Below are positions 25,394 through 33,748 of a stretch of DNA of 64,000 nt, piece by piece. The position numbers and the translations under genes are program-made. Position 1 is the stretch's first letter. Every line of letters begins with the position of its first letter. The notes below the pieces were generated by a model. The model was not told the DNA's origin, did no database searches, and saw only the letters and a list, made by a program, of their open reading frames with translations. The stretch comes from Streptomyces atratus (GTDB lineage: Bacteria > Actinomycetota > Actinomycetes > Streptomycetales > Streptomycetaceae), in contig NZ_FPJO01000001.1 of assembly GCF_900119365.1 (NCBI RefSeq), positions 524,499 to 588,498 on the forward strand, in the 5' to 3' direction.

Positions 25394-25437
25394 CCTCGCA
25401 CTTCGGGCCGCCGCGGGCTGCCGAGGACGGCTTTCGC

Positions 25438-25455
25438 GTTGCTAATCTTGGCAAT
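25438..25455. promoter_or_regulatory. Operator-like dyad TTGC-N8-GCAA ahead of the second arsR
   Basis: TTGC (25439-25442) and GCAA (25451-25454) with an 8-bp centre, matching the site at 22374-22391 in arms and spacing. It lies about 140 bp upstream of the chosen start of the second ArsR gene. Confidence 0.5.
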
Positions 25456-25593
25456 TCCCGAAGTCATCACGTCGGTGTGAGGGCGCGAGGATGTCCTCAT
25501 GGTGAAGAGTCTTGGGTGGATGCGATGCACGGTGCACGCACGACAGCGGCCGTCCGTCGTCCCGGCGGCCGCTCCGGGCGCGGGGCGGGCACG

Positions 25594-25956
25594 GTGAGCG
25601 CCCCGCTGTACCAGCTGAAGGCCGAGTTCTTCAAAACGCTGGGTCACCCGGTGCGGATCAGGGTGCTTGAGCTCCTGAGCGAGCGTGAGCACGCGGTCTC
25701 CGAAATGCTGACCGAGATCGGCGTGGAGGCGGCTCACCTCTCCCAGCAGCTGGCCGTCCTGCGCCGGGCCAACCTCGTCGTCCCCCGCCGGGAGGGCTCG
25801 GCCGTCTACTACTCGCTGGCCAATCCGCAGGTGGCGGAGTTGCTGCGGGTCGCGCGGAGCATCCTGTCCGGTGTACTGGCCGGGCAGGCGGAGCTGCTGG
25901 CCGACCTCAAGGCCGCCGAATCCGCCACCGCGCCCAGGCACCGCAAGCCGTCCTAG
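25594..25956 (+). CDS. Second ArsR-family regulator, paralogue without cysteines
   Basis: A 120-residue winged-helix protein closely related to the ArsR at 22487: shared 'PLYQxKAEFFxxLGHPVRIRVLELL', 'LSQQLAVLRR' and 'VLAGQxELLADLK'-type segments. It has no cysteine. Start is the GTG at 25594, which matches its paralogue's N-terminus; an ATG at 25525 would add 23 arginine-rich residues of low family similarity. No transporter follows it, only a strong terminator. It may regulate the neighbouring SulP operon together with the first ArsR (inference). Confidence 0.85.
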   Translation: MSAPLYQLKAEFFKTLGHPVRIRVLELLSEREHAVSEMLTEIGVEAAHLSQQLAVLRRANLVVPRREGSAVYYSLANPQVAELLRVARSILSGVLAGQAELLADLKAAESATAPRHRKPS

Positions 25957-25978
25957 ACGTCCCGCCCCCCGAAAGACC

Positions 25979-26014
25979 GGAAAGGGCCTCCGACCCGAGT
26001 CGTAGGCCCTTTCC
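25979..26014 (+). terminator. Hairpin terminator after the second arsR
   Basis: GGAAAGGGCCT (25979-25989) pairs perfectly with AGGCCCTTTCC (26004-26014), an 11-bp stem with a 14-nt loop. Confidence 0.85.
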
Positions 26015-26336
26015 CGCGCAGAGCCGTAGGTGGCGGCAGCCGAGTCGGGCGGTACGCCGACTCGGCGCACCGCTCGAACAGGTGCGGGTTGGCCGGCCCC
26101 GCGAGCGACTCCCGCAGGGCGGCGTCGGCGGAGCGCCGACTCTCCGGCCCGGGCTGACGATCCGGCATCTTCCCGATGAAGTGCTGCAGGACGGCAGCGC
26201 CCGGCTCTCGTTGAAGCGGAGCCCGTGCTGGTGAACCGCCGCCCGCCCGCCGCCCGCCCGCGCGGGGCCGGCCGGCCGGCTCGCCGGAAAGCAGTTGCGT
26301 CGAACCTCTTGCCGGGCCGACCCGATCTCCCTAATG
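26015..26336. other. Gene-free stretch
   Basis: About 320 bp between the ArsR terminator and the sugar-operon control region. Open frames exist on both strands because of high GC, but none has a start with a ribosome site, a recognisable family or consistent protein-like composition. I see nothing in it that I can support. Confidence 0.5.
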
Positions 26337-26405
26337 TGAACCTTCAAATTCCCGGAAAGCACATACGGCAAGCTCCGTTAGGGCAAATTTTTGAACGATC
26401 AAATT
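26337..26405. promoter_or_regulatory. Two related operator-like sites of the sugar operon
   Basis: Two 14-mers, TGAACCTTCAAATT (26337-26350) and TGAACGATCAAATT (26392-26405), agree at 12 of 14 positions and lie 55 bp apart. Each contains TGA-N4-TCA. The second extends to the near-perfect dyad TTTGAACGATCAAA centred on CG, as in LacI-family operators. The DNA between them is unusually AT-rich for the window and should hold the promoter. The operon's last gene encodes a LacI regulator. Confidence 0.55.
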
Positions 26406-27602
26406 GACCAGACGTCCGAGGCCACCACCCCCGCGGCCCCCGGTCCGGCTCCCGCCCGTGGTCCGATGGTGGGCTACCTCGACTACGCCAGGGTCGGCCC
26501 GCTCTCCCGCCCGGCCGCCGCCGCACTCGCCGACGCGACCGCGCTCGCCACCCGCGTCGACCCTGCCGACCTCGACCGGCTGTTCGCCCTCAGCGACGCC
26601 GCCCTGGCCTCGGCGGCCCGGCTGCTCGACGCCCGTCCGCACGAAATCGCCCTCGCCCCGTCGACCAGCAACGGCCTGTTCACCGTGGCCGCCGCGCTCC
26701 ACGGCCCCGGCACCGTCCTGGTGCCCCGTGGCGAGTTCCCCGCCAACCTCTACCCCTGGCTCCGCTTCGCCGGCCGCGGCGGCCCCGCCGTCCGTCTCGT
26801 CGACCCGGCCGGGCAGCGGCACATCACCCCCGACCTCCTGCGCCGCCACCTCACTCCCGATGTCACCGCCCTCACCGTCAGCGCCGTCGACTCGCTCACC
26901 GGCCACCTGGCACCGCTCGCCGCCCTCAAGGAGGTCCTCGGGCCCGGCCGGCTGCTGATCGTCGACGCCATCCAGGGCCTGGGCGCCGTCGCGCTCGAAG
27001 CGGATGCCGCCGACATCCTCGTCAGCGGCGGCCAGAAGTGGCTACGGGCCGGCTGGGGAGCCGCACTGCTACTGATCCGCGACCGGTGCGCCGAGCGCCT
27101 GGCTCCCGGGCTCGGCGGCTGGGCCGGCGTCGCGGAGCCCTTCGCGCCGCGGCATCCGGCGCCGCCGCTGCCCGGGGCCGCCGCCCACCTCGCCACCAAC
27201 CCGGACTTCCCGGCCGCCGCGGCCATCGGCGCAGCCATCGACGACCTGGTCGGCCAGGGCGGACCGGCCGTCGTCGGCGGTCGCATCCGCGCAGTCCTGG
27301 ACGAACTGCTCGATCGGGCACGCCAGGCCGGTGGCGAGGTCCTGCTGGACGGGCTCGGGCCCCAGGAGCGCGGCGGCATCGGCGCCTTCCGGCTGCCCGG
27401 TCGTGATCCCGCCTCCGTCCACCGGGCCCTCGAAGCGGGCGGAGTCATCACCACCCGCCGCGACGAGTGGATCCGGCTGTCTCCCCACGCTTCGACCCCC
27501 GACGCCGCGGCGGACCTGCTCACCGAGGCGCTGCACGCCTTCACCCGCCCCACGTCCCACTCCACGTCCCACTCCCAGGAGCCCATATGTCCCACCGACT
27601 GA
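26391..27602 (+). CDS. Class V aminotransferase-like PLP enzyme
   Basis: A fold-type I PLP enzyme of about 400 residues. Seen: 'LAPSTSNGLFTVAAALHG' (phosphate-binding loop), 'DAIQGLGAVALEADAADILVSGGQKWLRAG' with the cofactor lysine in 'GGQKW' (K216 counted from the TTG), and a C-terminal small domain. Related to cysteine desulfurase/kynureninase-like enzymes; its substrate is not known. TTG 26391 has only a weak AGGG upstream and overlaps the second operator; the in-frame ATG at 26466 ('MVGYLDYARVGPLS') matches family N-termini and is a real alternative. It leads the sugar operon and overlaps the binding-protein gene by 16 nt. An aminotransferase here suggests the imported glycoside carries an amino or keto group, or that the enzyme acts on the sugar. 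Confidence 0.8.
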   Translation: MNDQIDQTSEATTPAAPGPAPARGPMVGYLDYARVGPLSRPAAAALADATALATRVDPADLDRLFALSDAALASAARLLDARPHEIALAPSTSNGLFTVAAALHGPGTVLVPRGEFPANLYPWLRFAGRGGPAVRLVDPAGQRHITPDLLRRHLTPDVTALTVSAVDSLTGHLAPLAALKEVLGPGRLLIVDAIQGLGAVALEADAADILVSGGQKWLRAGWGAALLLIRDRCAERLAPGLGGWAGVAEPFAPRHPAPPLPGAAAHLATNPDFPAAAAIGAAIDDLVGQGGPAVVGGRIRAVLDELLDRARQAGGEVLLDGLGPQERGGIGAFRLPGRDPASVHRALEAGGVITTRRDEWIRLSPHASTPDAAADLLTEALHAFTRPTSHSTSHSQEPICPTD

Positions 27603-28915
27603 GCCGCCGCCGTCTGCTTCAGCTCGCCACCGCCTCCGCCGCCGGACTCGGCCTTGCCGCCTGCGGCGACAACGGATCGGGAGGCGCTGGAGGCGACAGC
27701 GACAGCGGCAAGATCACCGTCTGGAGCTGGACCACCGCGGCCGAGGGCCTGCGCAGCGTCGTCCCCTCCTTCGAGCGGGACAACCCCGGCATCAAGGTCG
27801 ACGTCCAGGATGTCGGCAACCCGGCCATCTGGGACAAGATCACCGTCGGCCTCGCCTCGGGCGGCAAGGGCCTCGCGGACGTCCTGCACATCGGCGTCGA
27901 CTACCTGCCCGGTTACCTGGACAAGTTCCCCGACGGCATCGCCGACCTGTCCAGGCTCGGCGCCGACAAGTACAAGGACGCCTTCGCCAAGGGTCTGTGG
28001 CCGACCGTCATGGGCAAGGACAAGGCCGCCCACGCCCTCCCGTGGGAGGTCAACCCGCTCGGTCTCTTCTATCGGCACGACCACTTCGAGAAGGCCGGTG
28101 TCGACCCCGACGGCATCAGCGACTGGAACGACATGATCTCCGCAGGGTCGAAGATCCTCGACGCCACCGGTGTCCGGCTGCTCGGGCTCGACAAGACCGG
28201 CGCCACCCAGGACATGGACTTCTTCCAGAACCTGATGCAGCTCCAGGACGTCTTCTACTTCGACCAGGACGGGAAGATCACGCTCGCCTCCCCGGCCGCC
28301 GTCAAGGCCCTCACCATCATCAAGCGGCTCAACGACGCCGGTCTGATCGCCGACACCGCGGGCCAGGGCACCGAGAAGCGCCTGCTCAGCCAGGGGAAGC
28401 TCGCCACCTACGCGGAGGCGGCCTGGGCCGTGGAGTATCTGGCCTCCACGTTCCCCGAGCAGAAGGGGAAGTGGCGCTCCATGCAGCCGCCTGCCGCCGT
28501 TCCCGGGGGCAAGCGCAACGCCATCGTCAACTCCACCTACCTGACCGTCTCCGGCTCCAGCACGCGCCGCAAGGCCGCCTGGCAATTCATCGAGTACGCG
28601 CTCACCAAGCCCGCCCAGATCAACCGGATGTTCGCCTCCGGCGGCGTCTTCCCCGCCCTCAAGGCGGCGTACGACGACCCGAAGTTCAGCGCGCCGCACC
28701 CCTTCTACGGCGGCCAGAAGGTGCTGAAGCCCTTCGTCGAATCGCTCTCCGCCGATGCCCGGGCCACCAACTTCACCGGCGACTACGCCCGCGCCCTCAA
28801 GTTCGCCAGCGACGCCCAGAGCCAGGTGCTGCTCAAGGGCGCCGACCCGGCCGCCGCCCTCAAGAAGGCCGCCGAGCAGCTTGCCCAGCAGACCGGTCGG
28901 CAGCAGGCGGTCTGA
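27587..28915 (+). CDS. ABC sugar-binding lipoprotein
   Basis: A 442-residue extracellular solute-binding protein family 1 (MalE/UgpB-like). It has a lipoprotein signal with Tat-like basic start 'RRRLLQLATASAAGLGLAACGDN'-type segment, lipobox LAAC with C26, followed by a Gly/Ser/Asp linker and the mature domain from about 42 ('KITVWSWTTAAEG'). It captures an oligosaccharide or glycoside and feeds the two permeases downstream. ATG 27587 has AGGAG 5 nt upstream and lies inside the end of the aminotransferase gene, so translation is probably coupled. Confidence 0.92.
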   Translation: MSHRLSRRRLLQLATASAAGLGLAACGDNGSGGAGGDSDSGKITVWSWTTAAEGLRSVVPSFERDNPGIKVDVQDVGNPAIWDKITVGLASGGKGLADVLHIGVDYLPGYLDKFPDGIADLSRLGADKYKDAFAKGLWPTVMGKDKAAHALPWEVNPLGLFYRHDHFEKAGVDPDGISDWNDMISAGSKILDATGVRLLGLDKTGATQDMDFFQNLMQLQDVFYFDQDGKITLASPAAVKALTIIKRLNDAGLIADTAGQGTEKRLLSQGKLATYAEAAWAVEYLASTFPEQKGKWRSMQPPAAVPGGKRNAIVNSTYLTVSGSSTRRKAAWQFIEYALTKPAQINRMFASGGVFPALKAAYDDPKFSAPHPFYGGQKVLKPFVESLSADARATNFTGDYARALKFASDAQSQVLLKGADPAAALKKAAEQLAQQTGRQQAV

Positions 28916-28920
28916 CCACC

Positions 28921-29877
28921 ATGTCCCTCGCCCCGTCCGAACACGCTCCCGCCACCGCCACCCCGGCCGGCCGCGGCGCCACCGGCCAGACCGGCCGCAC
29001 CCGCCCGGGCCACCGCCGGCTGCTGACCCGAACCTCCGTCCCGTACCTGCTGATCATGCCCGCCGTGCTGGGCTTCGCGGTCTTCAAGGCGTACCCCATC
29101 GTCGCCTCGCTCTGGATCAGCCTCACCACCGGCAACGGCGCCGGTCGGCACTTCACCGGGCTCGACAACTACCAGCGCCTGCTGAACGACCCGCTGTTCT
29201 GGACCGCGCTGAAGAACACCGCGCTGATCCTGGTCGTCCAGGTGCCGCTGATGCTCGGCCTCGCCCTGCTCGTCGCCCTCGGCCTCAACTCCACCAAGGT
29301 CTGGCTGCGCCCGCTCTGGCGGCTCGGCGTCTTCATCCCCTCGCTGACCGGTCTGGTCGCCGCGGGCGTGATGTTCTCCGTGATCCTCAACCGCGACGCC
29401 GGACTGTTGAACTGGGTCCTCTCCCTGTTCGGCATCGACCGGGTGAACTGGCTCGGCAGCCCCTTCTGGGCCCGCGTCGGCGTCGTCCTCGTCATCACCT
29501 GGCACTACACCGGCTACAACGCGGTGATCTACCTCGCCGGCCTGCAGGGCATTCCCCAGGAGCTGTACGAGGCCGCGAAGGTCGACGGCGCGGGACCGAT
29601 CCGCCGCTTCGTCTCCATCACCCTTCCCCAGCTGCGCCCGATCCTGCTTCTCACCGTGGTGCTCTCCACCATCGGCACCCTGCAGCTCTTCGACGAGCCG
29701 TACGTCCTCACCGGCGGCGGCCCCGACAACGCCACCTTGACGGTCACCATGTACCTCTACAACAACGGCTTCAAATACTTCGACTTCGGCTACGCCTCGG
29801 CTCTCGCCTACGCGCTCGCGCTGATCGTGGCCGTGCTCGGCTTCCTGCAGGTCCGCCTGATGGGAGAGCGCAAGTGA
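28921..29877 (+). CDS. ABC sugar transporter permease (MalF-like)
   Basis: A 318-residue inner-membrane permease with six predicted helices after an about 40-residue hydrophilic Thr/Gly/Arg-rich leader. The EAA loop that contacts the ATPase is 'ELYEAAKVDGAGPIRRFVSITLPQLRP'-like (EAA...G, about 218-242). It starts 5 bp after the binding-protein stop and overlaps the next permease by 4 nt. No ATPase gene is in the operon; Streptomyces carbohydrate ABC systems typically share the MsiK ATPase encoded elsewhere. Confidence 0.92.
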   Translation: MSLAPSEHAPATATPAGRGATGQTGRTRPGHRRLLTRTSVPYLLIMPAVLGFAVFKAYPIVASLWISLTTGNGAGRHFTGLDNYQRLLNDPLFWTALKNTALILVVQVPLMLGLALLVALGLNSTKVWLRPLWRLGVFIPSLTGLVAAGVMFSVILNRDAGLLNWVLSLFGIDRVNWLGSPFWARVGVVLVITWHYTGYNAVIYLAGLQGIPQELYEAAKVDGAGPIRRFVSITLPQLRPILLLTVVLSTIGTLQLFDEPYVLTGGGPDNATLTVTMYLYNNGFKYFDFGYASALAYALALIVAVLGFLQVRLMGERK

Positions 29878-30689
29878 AGCGCCGCAGCCTCCTCCTCACC
29901 CTGCTCCTCGCGGGCGCCTTCGGGCTCTGCGTCGGTCCGTTCTACTGGCTCGCCATGGCCGCCACGCAGGAGAACAGCGACGTGTTCTCCTGGCCGCCGA
30001 AGCTGCTGCCCGGCGGTCACCTCATGGAGAACCTCCAGGGGCTCCAGGATTCCATCGGACTCACCCGCGTCCTGTTCAACACCGTGCTGGTGGCGGGCGT
30101 TCAAACGGTCGGCGCGGTCGTCGTCTCGGTCCTTGCGGGATACGCCTTCGCCAAGTTCGAGTTCCGCGGGCGCAATCTGTTCTTCGTCCTGCTGCTCAGC
30201 ACCCTCGTCCTCCCCGACACGGTGATGCTCATCCCGATCTTCGAGATGATGATGAAGCTGGGCCTGATCGACTCCTACCAGTCCGTCATCCTCCCCGGCC
30301 TGGTGACCCCGTTCGGCATCTTCCTGATGCGGCAGGCACTGCGCTCCATGCCCGACGAACTCCTGGACGCGGCCCGCGTCGACGGCGCCGGCGAACTGCG
30401 GGTGCTGTGGCGGATCGTCATCCCGGTCAACCGGCCGGTGATCGCGGCGCTCGCGCTGTTCGTCTTCCTCGGCGGCTGGAACCAGTTCGTCTGGCCGCTG
30501 ATCGCGCTGCGCAGCCCCGACATGTACACGCTGCCCGTGGCCACCGCCACCCTGCAGGGCCTTGCGACCACCAACTACGCGCAGGTCCTGCTCGCCGCCG
30601 CCATCGCCGCCGTCCCCGTGATGGCCCTCTTCCTCGTCCTGCAACGCCAGTTCATCTCCGGCCTGCTGGCCGGGGCCACCAAGGAGTGA
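29874..30689 (+). CDS. ABC sugar transporter permease (MalG-like)
   Basis: A 271-residue permease pairing with the upstream MalF-like subunit. Six hydrophobic segments and the EAA loop 'ELLDAARVDGAGELRVLWRIVIP' (about 160-182, given in pieces: LLDAARVDGAG). GTG start at 29874 overlaps the previous stop by 4 nt. Relies on an external ATPase, since none is encoded here. Confidence 0.92.
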   Translation: MKRRSLLLTLLLAGAFGLCVGPFYWLAMAATQENSDVFSWPPKLLPGGHLMENLQGLQDSIGLTRVLFNTVLVAGVQTVGAVVVSVLAGYAFAKFEFRGRNLFFVLLLSTLVLPDTVMLIPIFEMMMKLGLIDSYQSVILPGLVTPFGIFLMRQALRSMPDELLDAARVDGAGELRVLWRIVIPVNRPVIAALALFVFLGGWNQFVWPLIALRSPDMYTLPVATATLQGLATTNYAQVLLAAAIAAVPVMALFLVLQRQFISGLLAGATKE

Positions 30690-30694
30690 CCACC

Positions 30695-32548
30695 GTGACC
30701 ACCGAAGCACCCGAGGTCCCGCAGCAGCCCGTCCCGGTCTGGCGCCCCAACACGCCGGCCGACGCGACCCCCGACACCGTCGTCCACCAACAGCTCGCCA
30801 CCGGGCTGCTCCACGGTGCCGACGCCCCGCTCACCGTCCACCTCACCGGGCTCGGCTGCGACCGGCTGGAGGCCGCCGTCACCCCGGCCGACGACGGCGT
30901 GGCCCTGATCGAGGTCACGGCGTCGGCCGCGGCCACCGTCCGCGCCGAATGGCGGATCCCCTGCGTCGGGGCCACCGCCTACTGGACCCCGGACACCAAC
31001 GCCTCCCGCTGGCTGCCGCCGTCCTGGGGCGCCCCCCGGACCGTCTCGCTCGCCCTGGGCGCCCCCGTCGCCAGTCTGATCGGCGCCGACGACCGCGCTC
31101 TGTGCACCGCAGCCGCGGGCGAGACCTCCGCACCCGTGCGCGTCGGCGCCGGCGTGGTGGAGGAGAGCGGCGAGTTCACCTTCACCGTCGAACAGGACCT
31201 CACCCCGGACGGGCCGCCGCTGCGGCTGCGGATCGACCTCAGCGGCCGCCACTTCGCCGCCACCCTGCAGGCCGTCACCGCCTGGTGGGCCGAGGGCCTG
31301 GACCACCCCGGCATCGCCCCCGCCGCCCGGATGCCCGCCTACTCCACCTGGTACAGCCTCCACCAGAACGTCGACACCGCCGCCGTCGAACGCCAGGCCG
31401 CCCTCGCCTCGGCCGTCGGCTGCGAGAGCATCATCGTCGACGACGGCTGGCAGACCACCGACCGCGCCCGCGGCTACGGCCACTGCGGCGACTGGGAGCC
31501 CAACCCGGAGGCCTTCCCCGACCCCGCGGCCCACGTCGCCGAGGTCCACCGGCTCGGCCTCGCCTACCTCCTCTGGTACGCATTGCCGTTCATCGGCCGG
31601 CACAACGACGCCTGGGACCGCTTCCAGGGCATGATCCTGCGCGAGGAGCCGCACCTGGACGCGGCCGTGCTCGACCCCCGTCACCCCGAGGTCCGCGCCT
31701 ACCTGGTCGAGAAGGTCTCCCGCGCCGTCGAGCAGTGGGACATGGACGGTCTGAAGCTCGACTTCATCGACCGCTTCGCCGTCACCGACCCTCCGCCCGC
31801 CCCGGCCGGCGCCGACCGCACCACCGTCCACGAGGGCGTGCTCCAACTGCTCGCCGACCTCTACGCCCGCCTGCGCCGCACCCGGCCGGACGTGATCGTC
31901 GAGCACCGCCAGCCATACGTCAGCCCAGGGCTGTGGCCGTACGCCACCATGGTCCGCGCCATCGACTGCCCTCTCAGCCCCGCCGAGAACCGCCAGCGCA
32001 CCGTCGACTGCCGGCTCACCGCGGGCCCGCTCGCCGTCCACGCCGACATGATCACGTGGAACTCCGCCGAGACGCCCGAGTCCGTTGCCGTCCACCTCGT
32101 CAACGCCCTGTTCTCGGTGCCGCAGATCTCCGTCGACCTCGCCGCCCAGAGCCCTGAGCAGCTCGCCGCCCTGCGCTTCTGGCTCGGCGTCTTCCGCCGG
32201 TACGCCGATGTCCTCCAGCTCGGCGCCCTGGAACCCGCGCGACCGGACCTCGGCTACCCCCTGGTCCGCGCCCGCGACCACCACACCACCGTGGTCGCAC
32301 GCTACGCGCCGCTGCCCGTCGCCCTCCCGGACCGGAACGCCGCGGACGACCCGCAGACCCTGCTCGTCGCCAACGCGGACCGCGACCCCATGGTGCTCCT
32401 GACCGCCACCCGACCGGAACAGACCCTCGCCCGCGTCCAGGACTGCCGTGGTGAGATCCTGTCGGAGACCGTTCTCGACCTCGTCGCCGGGGTGAACTCG
32501 GTGACCGTGCCGACCGGTGGCCTGCTCACCCTGACCCGCGAGCACTGA
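30695..32548 (+). CDS. Glycoside hydrolase family 36 alpha-galactosidase-like enzyme
   Basis: A 617-residue cytosolic retaining glycosidase without signal peptide. N-terminal beta-sandwich (about 1-190), then a TIM barrel starting 'YSTWYSLHQNVD' with 'IIVDDGWQTTD', the nucleophile Asp356 in 'GLKLDFIDRF', and Asp451 in 'HADMITWNSAE' as a candidate acid/base. A C-terminal beta domain follows. Hydrolyses an imported alpha-galactoside or related sugar. GTG 30695 is chosen because AAGGAG ends 8 nt upstream; a GTG at 30686 overlaps the permease stop and is the alternative. Confidence 0.87.
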   Translation: MTTEAPEVPQQPVPVWRPNTPADATPDTVVHQQLATGLLHGADAPLTVHLTGLGCDRLEAAVTPADDGVALIEVTASAAATVRAEWRIPCVGATAYWTPDTNASRWLPPSWGAPRTVSLALGAPVASLIGADDRALCTAAAGETSAPVRVGAGVVEESGEFTFTVEQDLTPDGPPLRLRIDLSGRHFAATLQAVTAWWAEGLDHPGIAPAARMPAYSTWYSLHQNVDTAAVERQAALASAVGCESIIVDDGWQTTDRARGYGHCGDWEPNPEAFPDPAAHVAEVHRLGLAYLLWYALPFIGRHNDAWDRFQGMILREEPHLDAAVLDPRHPEVRAYLVEKVSRAVEQWDMDGLKLDFIDRFAVTDPPPAPAGADRTTVHEGVLQLLADLYARLRRTRPDVIVEHRQPYVSPGLWPYATMVRAIDCPLSPAENRQRTVDCRLTAGPLAVHADMITWNSAETPESVAVHLVNALFSVPQISVDLAAQSPEQLAALRFWLGVFRRYADVLQLGALEPARPDLGYPLVRARDHHTTVVARYAPLPVALPDRNAADDPQTLLVANADRDPMVLLTATRPEQTLARVQDCRGEILSETVLDLVAGVNSVTVPTGGLLTLTREH

Positions 32549-32560
32549 CGACCGGGGGCC

Positions 32561-32583
32561 GGGGGCGGCCACCCGCCGCCCCC
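32561..32583 (+). terminator. Hairpin between the galactosidase and lacI genes
   Basis: GGGGGCGG (32561-32568) pairs with CCGCCCCC (32576-32583) around a 7-nt loop, 12 bp after the galactosidase stop. It may partly terminate transcription so that the regulator is made at lower level. Confidence 0.45.
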
Positions 32584-32607
32584 CAGCCCGCCGACCACAG
32601 AGGAACG

Positions 32608-33636
32608 ATGACCGCTCGACAGGTGACCATCGAGGACGTCGCGCACGCGGCCGGAGTCTCCCGCCAGACCGTCTCGAACGCCCTCAACGCCCCCCACCGG
32701 CTGCGCGCCACCACCCTCGCCCGGGTCACCGCCGCCATCGACGAACTCGGTTACCAGCCCGACCAGTCCGCCCGCAGCCTGCGCACCGGCACCCGCAAGG
32801 TCATCGGCTATCCCGCCCCCGCCGACAACCCCGCCGACCCCAACCCCCTGATGGGCGGCTTCCTCCAGGCGCTGGTGACCGCCGCCGATGCCGTCGGCCA
32901 TCGCATCCTGGTGTTCCGCTCCGACCCCCAGCAGGGCGCCGGAGCAGTCGCCAGGTCCTTCAACGGCCTGATCGCGGCCCGCCAGGTCGACGGATTCGTC
33001 CTCTCCGACGTCGTCCACGACGACCCCCGCGTCGACGTGCTCACCGAGGCCGGTTTCCCCTTCGCCGCCTTCGGCCGCACCGCCCCCGGCCGCCCGCAGA
33101 ACTGGGTGGACATCGACTCCACCGCCGCCACCGCCGCCCTGACCGGACTCCTGCTCGACCAGGGCCACCGCCGGATCTGCTACCTCAACTCCGCCGCGTC
33201 CCTGCCCTGGCTCGCCGACCGCAGGGCCGGCTTCCTGCAGGCCGCGGCCGCCGCTCCCGACGGCGCCTTCGAGGTCGGCGTCCCCGACGACGACCCGGCC
33301 GCGCTCTCCCACGCCGTGGAGCGCCTGCTCACCGGCCCCGACCGCCCGACCGCCCTGGTCTGCGCAAACGACTGGCTCGCCCTGTCCGCCTACCAGGCCA
33401 TCCGCGCCGCAGGCCTCGCCGTCGGCGACGACGTCGCCGTCACCGGCTTCAACGACATCCCGCTCTGCACGCTGCTCCAGCCCGCCCTCACCAGCGCCCG
33501 CCTGCCCCTGGCCGCCATCGCCCACACCCTCGTCGACCGGCTGATCACCGCCGTCGAGGACCCCGCCGCCGTCCCGGCGAGCGGGCTGCTGCTTCCCGCG
33601 GAGCCGGTCGTGCGCGGCAGCACGCCGGAGCGGTAG
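32608..33636 (+). CDS. LacI-family transcriptional regulator of the sugar operon
   Basis: A 342-residue repressor: HTH at about 6-25 ('VTIEDVAHAAGVSRQTVSNA'), hinge helix 'YQPDQSARSLRTG', and a periplasmic-binding-protein-like sugar domain (about 63-338). It has the typical 'VTGFNDIPLCTLLQPALTSAR' effector-pocket region. It lies last in the operon it presumably controls and follows the galactosidase by 59 bp; ATG after AGAGGAACG. Its likely targets are the TGAAC-NN-TCAAATT sites at 26337 and 26392. Confidence 0.9.
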   Translation: MTARQVTIEDVAHAAGVSRQTVSNALNAPHRLRATTLARVTAAIDELGYQPDQSARSLRTGTRKVIGYPAPADNPADPNPLMGGFLQALVTAADAVGHRILVFRSDPQQGAGAVARSFNGLIAARQVDGFVLSDVVHDDPRVDVLTEAGFPFAAFGRTAPGRPQNWVDIDSTAATAALTGLLLDQGHRRICYLNSAASLPWLADRRAGFLQAAAAAPDGAFEVGVPDDDPAALSHAVERLLTGPDRPTALVCANDWLALSAYQAIRAAGLAVGDDVAVTGFNDIPLCTLLQPALTSARLPLAAIAHTLVDRLITAVEDPAAVPASGLLLPAEPVVRGSTPER

Positions 33637-33748
33637 CGGCGGCCGTCACACCGGCTCGGCGGCCCTGCGCGGCAGGACGGCCGACCACTCGCTGAAGCCA
33701 TTCGGAGCCGTGCGAGGTGCTCGCGGGGCATCGTCGAGGAAGGCCGCC

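Noticed and set aside
25953..26168. Minus-strand 71-codon ORF after the second arsR
   Set aside because: It overlaps the arsR terminator hairpin, has no ribosome site and no similarity I can recognise.
33646..33720. Minus-strand C-terminus-like peptide (NGFSEWSAVLPRRAAEPV)
   Set aside because: Cannot be connected to a start or a family; lies in the short LacI-GNAT spacer and may be chance.
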